Of a stretch of DNA of 64,000 bases, positions 23,538-33,695 are shown in pieces. This DNA is from Erythrobasidium yunnanense. Its lineage: Eukaryota > Basidiomycota > Cystobasidiomycetes > Erythrobasidiales > Erythrobasidiaceae. The number at the start of each line of letters is the position of its first letter. Position 1 is the first letter of the stretch. The position numbers were made by a program, and so were the translations under genes. The notes below the pieces were generated by a model, which did not search any database, had not been told where the DNA came from, and worked only from the letters and a program-made list of their open reading frames with translations. Location: the NCBI GenBank assembly GCA_001600175.1, contig BCJC01000007.1:954115-1018114 (forward strand). The letters run 5' to 3'.

Positions 23538-24891
23538 ATGCCCTCCGTCCATGAATACCTTCCTAGTCTGTACATCGACAATTCAGACCTTGAAGCCTCC
23601 ATCGATTCCAAGACTCCGCTCAAATCACCTAGCCTGACCAAAGGCCCTACTCTACCAGCGTCTTCACAGTCTAGAAGCACCTTCACTAGAAACAGCCTTT
23701 TCCTATGGCTTGTCTTGCTCACAGCTTTCCTGGCGCTGTTTGAGCTGCTCCATCATGGCGTAATACCGATTTTCAACAGCAATGTTCGTACTGCGATCCT
23801 TTCCCGTCCTCTGTGACAAGCTAAAAGTCTGCGCAGTCACGACACCCACGGCTGGCCGTGATGTCGACTTACAGCGGCGCAGACTTTCTGCCTGCAGTGG
23901 CTGTCCTCGGATATACGCTGCAACAGCACGCATCTCACCTCGATCGAGTTCTGCTAGTGCTGGATACTCTAACTCTGGAGCCTCAAGAGCAGAAAGTGAT
24001 TCAACAGGTCGGTTGGCGGATCAAGCGGGCCGAAGCATGGCCTTTGCCCGATCGTCCACTTCTACCTCGATGGGAAACAGCGTTATTGAAGCTTCAAGCA
24101 TGGGTAGGTCAACTTCTTAACCGAATTCTGCAGATCTGGCTGCTGACAATGCTTGATTCTCGCTGGCCTCATGTAGCAACAAACGGACTACGACGCAGTG
24201 CTGATTCTGGATGCCGACACTATCATCCTCAAGCCCCTCGACCTCGCCTTCAAGCTCCTACTAGCCTCAGACAGCCCTATCGCTGTCGCAAGCGATTTAG
24301 CGTGGAATGACGTGCTAAACGGGCACTTCAACGCTGGTGAGGCGCATTGCAGAGTCTCCGACCGTCATCTCTGACGTGGCGCATGTATTGACAGGCGCAA
24401 TCTTCCTCAAGCCGAGCGTTCGCGATCTCAAGCGGATACTGAAGAAAAGTCACGATCGCAACTTTTACAATGTCGAATATGCAGATCAGTCCTTGCTCAA
24501 CCACTTCTACGCTGGAGCTTGGCTAGGTGCGTCCCTCTGCATCCTTGCATGGAAAGGACTGATCGCTTCTTCTTACCCAGGCCTGGACGTCAGCTGGAAC
24601 CTGATGAACAAATGGACCAAATTTCCGCGACAATGGAATATCTTCAGACCAAAAGCAAGGATCATCCACTACGCAGGAGATCCTAAGAGTTGGGCGACAT
24701 GCTCAATCAAGCCAGACGAGGAGTCTTGCACAAATCCAGATGAGGCCATGCTGCTCTGGCTGAGGAAGTTTAGGGAGATGTTTGCAAACAGAAACTTTGG
24801 TATTGAAGATTTCCAGATGGGTTATGCGCCGAAGGACATGGGATACAACGTTACGGAGATGTTGGAAACAGCTGAGCGCAAGCATTCATGA
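23538..24891 (+). CDS. Glycosyltransferase family 8 (glycogenin-like), type II membrane protein, copy 1
   Basis: Exons 23538-23783, 23837-24103, 24177-24336, 24395-24526 and 24581-24891 give 371 residues. A cytoplasmic tail of about 50 residues precedes one membrane helix (NSLFLWLVLLTAFLALFEL), so the catalytic part faces the Golgi or ER lumen. GT8 features follow: FLPAVAVLGYTL, the metal-binding DxD in VLILDADTIILKPLD, NGHFNAGAIFLKPS, DQSLLNHFY and the late RIIHYAGDPKSW. Enzymes of this type transfer sugars from UDP donors with retention of configuration. The acceptor cannot be inferred. Intron 1 uses the donor GTTCGT. A related gene follows 375 bases downstream. Confidence 0.87.
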
Positions 24892-25266
24892 GTGAAGCAT
24901 CACTACGCACACCTCGTAGAGTATCCATCGCAACTTTAACAGCCATATCCACTCCCATGCACTCAATAATTGAGCTTCCCAGCGTTACTCGGCTGCTTTC
25001 TTGCTTCTGTCGACTCAGTAAAGGCTTCTTCAAACAACGAAACTCTTACAACTGCGAACATGTATAGACAAGCCGTACTCTTGCTCCCCTCTGTGCAGCG
25101 TGTTTGGCGTCCCTTCATGACACCGCTTCCTTGGCGAAAGACGAAAGACACGACCAAAGCCAGCTAGCTGACTGCCCTTCATGCTGGCGCAACCATCGTT
25201 TCATAGCTTCTGGACATCTTACAATCTTGGGTGTATCGCTCATAGAAAGCTGCGCCAGCCAGGGTG
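24892..25266. other. Intergenic, no gene seen
   Basis: About 375 bases between the two tandem GT8 genes. Nothing recognisable beyond presumed 3' and promoter sequence. Confidence 0.5.
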
Positions 25267-26570
25267 ATGCCTGCCAGATCCAACAAGACCGAGATACGCT
25301 ACGACCGTATCTTCGAAGAAGGACCGACTTCTAGGAACCCAAGCTCTCGTATCATCCTCAAGGTGCTTTGTGGTGTTCTGTGTCTTGGTCTGGCGCTGTC
25401 ATGCTTCATCGAGTAAAGCCCTTAGCCCACCACACAACCAGCAAGATCTCAACTGAAGCACATTGACACCCAGTCCGTCCTTTCATAGAGCGTCCATTTT
25501 GAAATCCCAGGAAGCATACCATACCTATCCGTCACATTTCAACTACTCAGTCCCGATACCATCGAAGCGCGCCATAGTGACTTCTCTCTATGATGATGAT
25601 TATGCCGTCGCGACTCGGATACTCGGACAATCTATGAAAGATGCTCAAGTCGAGGCGAGACGTGTAGTCATGTACATCCCTGGTCAGCTCAGCGAAAAGA
25701 CCCTCTGTCAGCTAAGGCAAGACGAGTGGGAGCTCTTACCTGTGAGGCAGACCCGTACGATCTCCAAAGCACTTGCTGACTTGCTGTTTCACAGGTAGAG
25801 CGAATACCGCCTCCTCACAATGGCGGACAAGCACGATTCAAGGACCAATTCACGAAACTTCAGATTTGGAATATGACGGAGTTCGAAGCGATATTGTACA
25901 TCGACGGAGACTGTGTCGTCAAACAGAATCTTGACGATATCTGGCAGCTGCCTAGCGACTTCGCGGCAGTGAGTACTGTTACGACATAGGCTAAACTAGC
26001 TGACCTTGTGCAGGTCCCGGATGTCTGGTACGACCAGAAAGCTTTCATACTTGGTTTCAACGCTGGGGTGCTCTTTGTGCGGGTAGGTCTGTGTCATCAC
26101 GTCTCGGAGGATCTCGCTGAGTAGCTGTTTGTGCCAGCCGTCGACTCAAGTCTACAATGATATAATGGACAAGCTGCTCAAGATTCACTTCGACATCTTC
26201 ATGATAAGTCTATAACTTCCGATCGCTGCGCAACCCAGTCTGACCTGATGTGCACGCAGAGCAAAACTTCCTGAACGAATGGGCTAATTACGACGTCCTT
26301 CGCCTGCCGTATATCTGGGCTGCTAACTTGGCAATCAAGGTAAGCTCGCTATACCTGTACGCCTGTATATTGCTGATGTGGTGTTAGAACCACGATGTTC
26401 CGCTGTGGAAGAGCTTGTGGCCCTCTATGCGGATTATCCACTATACGATGGCCAAGCCGCATTGGAGTGCAAGAGATTCACAAAAGGGGCAGCTTTACGA
26501 GGATGCCTTCGACTTATGGTGGAGATACAAGGATCAGCTCGACCGTCTCGAAAAGCCGGGAGCATGTTGA
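25267..26570 (+). CDS. Glycosyltransferase family 8 (glycogenin-like), type II membrane protein, copy 2
   Basis: Seven exons: 25267-25412, 25489-25741, 25795-25968, 26014-26082, 26138-26207, 26260-26339 and 26388-26570, giving 324 residues. The N-terminus is a short basic tail and a membrane helix (VLCGVLCLGLALSCFI). Catalytic features are KRAIVTSLYDDDYAVATR, the DxD-type motif YIDGDCVVKQNLD, GFNAGVLFV, QNFLNEW and RIIHYTMAKPHW. It shares topology and motif order with the preceding gene but is diverged and has a different intron layout. The pair is therefore an old duplication or two recruited family members. The substrate is unknown. Confidence 0.86.
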
Positions 26571-26749
26571 CCTACTAAGTGGGCTTTTCGATACATTGTT
26601 TGGCTTTCCTGTGTTGTTTAGATGAGAAAGTAGGTCTACGTAGACTTCGCCTCTGTTAAGCTTCTCGTCGACTTTCGATTCCGGTTACTCGGGCTTTGTT
26701 CCTCTTTACCATTTTCTCTTTCTGGACTTCCAGTGCAGGATTTTCAGCC

Positions 26750-29589
26750 ATGGACACGTCAAAGATCACTACTATGCTCAGCCGGCATGGGCGCAACAAC
26801 GAGATCATTGTTAAACTCCTGCCCATCTTAAGCAAAGAGGATGTCTTCGACAAGCGGACAAGGCGCGTCTTGCAAGCAGCCAACATGGTAGCGAGTCTGA
26901 CATCTGCTTCAGAGCATACCTATCTCGTCGGGAACGCCTGGCCCAAGGCCTCGCTCAGACCAAACGGCTTCTCGAGCTGACAGCTGAGCATGCATGGAAG
27001 GTAAGAAGAAGCTAGCATGCAGATGAAGACGTATGACTGACTGCAATCTCATCACAAGACTGCTGACTACGAGACCGCGCTCGATCTGATTAACGATCGT
27101 ATGTCCGCTACTGCTCGCGTGGTAGCAAGTATTGAAGGATGTCATCGCAGCTCTGGGACTACACCTCCACGAGATAGCTTTTCAGCCAGTCATCGCCAGT
27201 CAAGGGAGCGATGAGCAAGCGGCTTTCTGGCTGCCGAAGGTCCGCCTACATAGAACCTTTTTCTATGAGCCTTGACTTACCTCCTCCAATAGTGCAAAAA
27301 TCATACAATCCTAGGCTGGTGAGTAATGCCGCCCAACCTGAATGAAGGTCCAGCTGACGGCATAGCCTAGTTACGCTCAGTAAGTTCGAGACACAGCTTT
27401 AACGGTACTGGACCCAAGCCAACGAGTCCATTCTCTGCATCTCCCTTAATGCAGGACCGAGGTAGGTGCTTCATAGCTTCCAGTCCTTCTCCGCTGAACT
27501 TGCGTGTAGCTAGGTCACGGTTCTAATGTACAAGGCCTAGAGACGATAGCTACGTACGAACCCAAGACTGAAGACTTCATTATTCACTCTCCTACCTTAT
27601 CCTCTACAAAGTGGTGGCCTGGCGGACTTGGCGTACTATCCTCACATGCGGTTGTGCAAGCACAGCTTCTCTTGCCTGAGGCTGGCAAGCTGAAGTCTTA
27701 TGGCCCTCATCTGTTTATCATGCGAAGTATGTGGTGTTTGATAAGGATACGGCTCAGTACTGACACGATTACTTACAGTACGCTCGAGCGGTGCGTTGGC
27801 TTGCGTACGGGCACGAGCGATTTCTGATTTTCGTTGCAGAGACCCATGAGCCTATTGAGGGTATCATCATCGGCGACATCGGTCCGAAGGTTCATGCAGC
27901 TATGGCAGCGAATGACAATGGCTGTAAGGCGAAAAGTCTCTTCGGTTCGTCAGCTGCTAGACTGACACGCTCTACTACAGATATGAGATTCAATAACGTA
28001 CGGATCCCTCGGTCGGCTATGCTTGCTCGCTTTGCGCAGGTGTCTAAAGAAGGGAAGTATACTAAGCCTGTCCATTCAAAGCTCTCATACGGCGGAGTGA
28101 GTCGCTATCTTCAGGGTAACAGTCGCAATGCGCTAACAAGATTGGGACAGATGATCTACATAAGGTAGTGTGCCGACCCTGGCAGCTTTTCTGCATGACT
28201 GATGGAGACGCAGGGCCCAAATGATAGCAACTTTGGCCTGGAGCTGTGCCAAAGGTACCTTGGTGTGATGAAGTCGGTATAGAGACTCTTACTGACTCAA
28301 GTGTGCGTTTCAGCCGTGACAATTGCCACCCGCTACTTGCACCACAGGAAGCAATTCTCAGACAAGCCCGGACAACCAGAGCGTGCTGTGATCACATACC
28401 CTAGCACATATATGCGGGTGATGCCCGTACTGGCTAGAGCATATTGTTTCTTAGCCTTAGGTCGGGATATTCGGACGCTGTACGAGCAGATGTCATCGAA
28501 GCTATCGGGCGGTGATACTGCCCTCCTGGCAGAGTGAGTTTCAGAACAATTATCTTAGTATCGGTTACTGACCAGAATCGCAGGACTCATGCAGTATCTT
28601 CGGGACTCAAGACATACGTATCAGACGCAGTCATCGAAGATTGCGAGACGTGTAGAAGGGCTATGGGAGGGCATGGCTATATGGCTTCCGCTGGAGTCGG
28701 CACCATATATAGTGTCCAGTTGCCGGCAGCGACGTAAGCTTCCCTCATCGTCCAAGGTAGACATTCATGCTTACACTGTCTGATAGATACGAAGGAGACA
28801 ACTTTATCCTACATCAACAAGTGTGCCGAGCAGCAATTAAGGCATATGCACAGTACAGCAAAGATCCATCAAAGTTCGCACAAAGCGCATCGCCTTCCAC
28901 TCGCTATCTTCAACGTCTGAGCAGCACCTCAAGGATATTATTCGAGGTCAAGGACATATCTGCTAGCACGCTGGCTGAAGTACTGGGCCTACGTGGTGCC
29001 AAGCTAGTCCAGCAGCTATCGCACAAGGCTCAGGCTACGAAGATCTGGACTGATCTTAGCTGGGACTGCGTCCGAGTCTCTAGAGCTATCACGGAAGCTT
29101 ATATAGCGGATCGGCTTACAGCACTTCTGGAGGACAAGCAAAGCACATTGCTAGCCGGACTAGGCACTAGGGAGCAGGAGGCTATGAGGAGACTTGTCCA
29201 GTTGGTATGTCGGCTCTTACCTGTATATAACGACGAAGCTGAGAAAGATGCTATTCTCGCAGTTCCTGCTCGACATCGTATTGAAGAGCTCGGACGACTT
29301 GCTCGAGTTTGGTATAGTCCCAGCTTCTTCGCTATCACAGATTCGCGAAGAAGTGCAAAAGATGGCTTCAAGCCTGCTCGCCGAGAGTCTCAGCCTGACA
29401 GACGCCTTCAACTTTTCCGACTGGGAACTTGGCTCGACCCTCGGCCGTAAAGACGGGAATGTCTACGAAAACATGTACAAGGAGGCACAAGAGATGCAGC
29501 ACCTTAGCGTCGGCGATGAGAGCTATAGAAAGCAAGTCCTCCAAATACTGCAGGTTGGCGGGAAAACCGAAAGACAGGCAAAGCTTTAG
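26750..29589 (+). CDS. POX1: Peroxisomal acyl-CoA oxidase
   Basis: Seventeen exons: 26750-26862, 26913-27000, 27059-27098, 27151-27239, 27293-27318, 27371-27379, 27455-27461, 27510-27726, 27779-27790, 27840-27923, 27981-28096, 28151-28164, 28214-28254, 28314-28533, 28584-28733, 28787-29204 and 29263-29589. They give 656 residues, normal for the family. It catalyses the first, FAD-dependent, H2O2-producing step of peroxisomal beta-oxidation. Visible motifs: YLSRRERLAQ, GCYAQTELGHGSNVQGLETIA, STKWWPGGLG, THEPIEGIIIGDIGPK, MRFNNVRIPR, AMGGHGYMASAG and LGRKDGNVYENMY. The C-terminus is AKL, a type 1 peroxisomal signal. Exons of 7, 9, 12 and 14 bases are needed to read the conserved motifs. Intron 1 appears to start GC, and intron 4 starts GTCCGC. 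Confidence 0.93.
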
Positions 29590-29790
29590 ATTCCTCCGGC
29601 CAGAAGCCATCGGTCTCAACAAAGCTTGTAGAGGAATCTTTTACACCTGTGCTCATTTGGCTGCGAGGACAAAGGTCATCCCCTTACTCAGTCGGGCCGC
29701 TTGCAGGCCGTCCATACACTTTGGCATCGGGAGTACACTAGAAGATACGCTTGAAGAGCTTTCCGACACCTCTACCCCTCAAAAGCCTCA

Positions 29791-30183
29791 ATGCTTCTCG
29801 TTAAAGCGCTTATCTGCCTGGCCAGTCTTGCCTACCACGCAGCCGCTGTTCCGGTACAAGACTCTCGAGGCACAGGCATAGTCTCCTCATATACATTACA
29901 AAGATTGGCGAATCACCATCAACACTCGCAGATAGCGCTGGGCGCTGACACCGGTACGCGATACGAAAGCGACGTCGATAAAGGGACGTCAAGTTCAATC
30001 ACCATAAAGCTGCGTTCGGCGCAGCTCATCGATGGAGTAGCAATTCTTGAAGATAGTAAGGAAGCCTTGAGTGGGTTGACCATTCCATATAACAGTCAGA
30101 AGCTTTCGCTGATCGGTTCCCGTTTCAGCTATGGTGCGATGCGAGCAGACGCTTCAGAGGAGATGCTATCTCATCCGACATGA
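29791..30183 (+). CDS. Small secreted protein, unknown function
   Basis: A single-exon frame of 130 residues starts at an ATG followed by a clear signal peptide (MLLVKALICLASLAYHAAA) with a likely cleavage site before VPVQDS. The mature part of about 110 residues has no cysteine, no recognised domain and moderate Ser/Thr content. It lies 201 bases after the acyl-CoA oxidase on the same strand. Small secreted proteins of this kind in plant- or insect-associated fungi are often effector candidates, but nothing here shows that role. Confidence 0.55.
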   Translation: MLLVKALICLASLAYHAAAVPVQDSRGTGIVSSYTLQRLANHHQHSQIALGADTGTRYESDVDKGTSSSITIKLRSAQLIDGVAILEDSKEALSGLTIPYNSQKLSLIGSRFSYGAMRADASEEMLSHPT

Positions 30184-30752
30184 TGCTCATACTAAGGCTG
30201 TCACCACGGAGACGGTGGAGGTGATCTTGCTGGACAGGATTGCAAGCTAAGGCAGGGCTGCCTGAGCAGAGAACACCCATCACGAGCGTACATAGATAGA
30301 GACCCCATACAGAAGACCTGTAGCATCAGTAGACTCGAAGGCCCGTAGAGTTATATGCTTCGGTATGCAAAGTCCGTCTTCTGCCTTGCGACGATTCCTT
30401 CGTGCTGGCTGTTTGCAACTGCTGCTCCGATGCACTTCGTCATTTCTGCGGGCTTCCTTCCACCTTAGCACAGCTCTGACAAAGTCATGATGCACGGTCT
30501 CAGATCAGCGCCGTCGACCGTTACAACGCTAATTTCGTCAGGAAACGCGGGACGATGGCAAGCCAAACAGGGCTGAGAAATCTACACTTTACGCGAGAAC
30601 GTCTCTTGTCTTTCTAACAATCCAGGACCCAATTCAACGCCCAACTAGCCAGTCGGAATCGCAATCATCGCACAGCCAATCCGTCGAGAAACACTCTGGC
30701 TTGGACAGCTTGAAACGGACAACCATATAGCAGCCGAGACGAGTCGCAAGAC
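30184..30752. other. Intergenic, no gene seen
   Basis: About 570 bases before the kinase gene. Short frames on both strands have no start context or family match. It probably includes the kinase promoter. Confidence 0.5.
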
Positions 30753-33427
30753 ATGGCTCAGCAGACAGTACCCGCTGCAGACTCTGGACGCTTCGATGTC
30801 ATCCCATACACCGATTTAAGCCCGGAATCGACCTGGACCCGCTTGGGTCGTGGATCCTTTGGCTGCGTGTTCAAAGGGCTGTCAGTCTAATTGCGAGACA
30901 ATCGAATCGTTATCTGGGCGATACTAATCTTTATTCCGCCGCAAAACAGCTACTTGGGCTTGGAGGTCGCCATCAAGGGTGTGTGCGATGCTCTTATACA
31001 ACTTGGGCTGCACCGCTGATATGATGCTTGACCTGCAAAGAGGTTCTGAACAGCGATGAATACGATGGTGCGTCGTTCTAAGCTGTCCTTGGAACACAGC
31101 TTGATGTGATCCCTATGCAGTGGACAAGTACTTCAAGCGCGAATGCACGCTTATGAAGTGAGTTCTCAGCCTCTTCTCATATTCAGTTGGAGGATTAACC
31201 GCTGTCTTCGCAGAGAGTGCCGGCATCCAAATATCGTGCAATTCATCGGGCTTTCGCTGGCACCTCCGCCTCCTCCAGATTATCTACCGCCTCTCTCATT
31301 CGACAGCAATGGGACTGCAGTGGATACCCGGAATGCTTTCAGGACACAGCCGCCGAATGTCCGCCGGCGTATCCTGATCATCTCCGAATACTTACCCAAC
31401 GGGAACCTACGCTCGCACATTCTGAACAAGAAGCTCGACTTCTCCTGGCGCTTAAGACTGAGTTTCTCTGTGGATATCGTCAGAGCTCTGGCTTATCTAC
31501 ACGCGAGGAAATGTATGCATCGAGACCTGAAGGGCGAGAATCTGCTCATTACGGAGAACGATCGTATCAAGGTAGGTGTTCAGGCCTGCACGTCAAGCTG
31601 TATGTTGACTACGCTACAGGTGTGCGACTTTGGCTTTGCCCGAATCGCGGCACGCAATGATGAGGAGATGAGGCGAATGTCTTATTGCGGCACTGACGGT
31701 AAGGTTTGTTGCGAGCTTGCATCTCTCAAGCTTACTACTGCTCGACAGGCTACATGAGTCCGGAGATACTGATTGGCGATGAATTTGGCATCGAGACCGA
31801 TATTTTCAGCTTAGGTAGGCTGCCTGTACGCAGATGGGCGCTTGAACATGCTGATTCAAGTTACAGGCGTCATTTTGTGCGAGATCTCGTCTCGGAGACT
31901 GGTCGACGACTATACATACAAGCGACTCATGCCATCTTTCGGCTTGGACCCTGACGAAATCCGAGAGTTGGCTTCTCCTGACTGTCCTCCAGCATTTATC
32001 GACCTTGCGATCGCCTGCGTAGCAGAAGAGCCTTCTCACAGACCTACAATCCGGACAGTGCTGGAGACATTGATGGTGATCGAACGAGGAATTATCGAAT
32101 CTCAAGCTTCAGATGGCTACAATGTCGGATCGCTTACCTATAGCGCTAAACATGCTGGCCGAAAGACGAAGAGCAGCACTCTCAAGCGACCTCAGCCGGG
32201 CAGAATACCAAGCTTCCAAGGGCAGGTCAAGCCGACCTATTCAGCTACAGGCGCAATCGAAGGAGGAGACAGCAGTTCTGACGAGGATGTAGATGACGCT
32301 CTAGTGAAGCTGGAGAAGCTGAGAGTGGGAGGGAAAGGATCCATCTATTTGAGTGCTAAGGGTACAGAAGCGACTTCAAGACTCCTCGATATCGTCGATG
32401 ATGATAAGTCATCGACGTATGCTGTCATCAAGGGGTCCAAGTTGTCTACGAGATCAAGCTTCCTCAACCGTGAAAAGGAAGACACATCATCCGTCATCAC
32501 TGTCAAAGGTCAACCCAATCCATCGGTCTTCTCAACCGGATCTTCGCTGCCTTCGCTGCCAGCATCCTGGATCCAAGCTGCCAACGAGGCTATCGAAAAA
32601 AGAGAGCAAGAAGCGAAGGCGCAAGGTGCGGAAGCGGGACAACAACCTGAGCCTTCAGCAGATGCAGTGCCCGATTCGGTCTCAGCCTCTTCTGAAGATA
32701 CACCAGTCACTCCAGAAGCAGAGGTACCAGTTACATCGGAACCTGAATCGCTCATTACAGGCCCTGTTATGCCAGGCAGTCTACCTGAGAGCAAATTCGA
32801 CACGATCAAGTCTCTCTCTACACCCGTAGCTGTCACTGCGGAGTTCCTTGATACGACTCTATCGGACATGATTGGAGGCAGACCTGGGCCACATCGCTTC
32901 ACGCTTATCAAGCCAGGCTGGAAGGCTCTTTGGGAAGCACCAACACCTTACGACAAAGGGCATAACAAGCGTCAGAGCAGATCAGGAGATGTCAGCAGTC
33001 GAAGCAGCATGGATTCCAATGCTCCAAGAAAGAGCTTTGATGGAGAAAGAGAGAAGGTTGCGTATACTGGAGGATTGGCTGCGATGCTTCCTGTTCACCT
33101 TCTGAGTGTGGGACTTCTGACCAAATGCCAGATGTGTGAGAAGCGGCTTGGATTAATGAAGCCGTACTTGGCTTGCGATGACTGCCAGAGAGTGTGAGTA
33201 CTGCAAAAAGGCACCTTGCGAGTTGGCGCTGACCATAAGTATGCAGTTACCACGTGCGGTGCGGGGACACTGTCTCTGCCAACTGTGGAGGCTATCATAC
33301 TCCTGCAGCCAGCCAGCATGAAATGTCGGCTTTACCGAAGGATGTCAAGGACCGTGGAAAGAAGCAGAAGCGAGAAAGCCGCAAGCTGTCTCGAGTCTCG
33401 CCTGCATCTTCTGTCGTTGCTCTGTAG
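30753..33427 (+). CDS. Tyrosine-kinase-like protein kinase with a C-terminal C1 zinc finger
   Basis: Nine exons: 30753-30880, 30950-30978, 31041-31067, 31121-31157, 31214-31571, 31620-31698, 31749-31814, 31867-33193 and 33247-33427, giving 743 residues. The kinase domain starts near residue 28: glycine loop LGRGSFGCVFKG, VAIKEVL, HPNIVQFIGLSL, catalytic loop HRDLKGENLL, DFGFARIA, GYMSPEIL and a TKL-like C-lobe ending RPTIRTVLETL. A Ser/Glu-rich linker of about 300 residues follows. The C-terminus has a C1-type pattern: CQMC, 12 residues, CDDC, then YHVRC and, seven residues later, a last Cys. C1 domains bind diacylglycerol or act as protein contacts. Direct substrates and upstream signals are unknown. 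Confidence 0.85.
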
Positions 33428-33695
33428 TCAAGCCTTTATCCATTCTCTGGCGTTTGTTCATACCGTAATTCTCGTAGTCATAGCCGATTCCGTGTCTCGC
33501 CTTCTATGTGGTCTAGATTCCGCTACATTGATGTTATACCAATATGCTCGCGATTCAACAGCCTTCAGATGCATTTCCTTGTACAACACACGTTTCACGA
33601 TCGTGTCGTCGCAAGCCATCATTCGTCAGCTGTAGTTCCGGGACTATATGCAGACCGTCGGTAATGTCCTTAAGATCCAGTAAATGATGGTAGAC

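Noticed and set aside
30280-30495. Minus-strand frame of 71 codons before the kinase gene
   Set aside because: No start context, no family resemblance and no partner exon.
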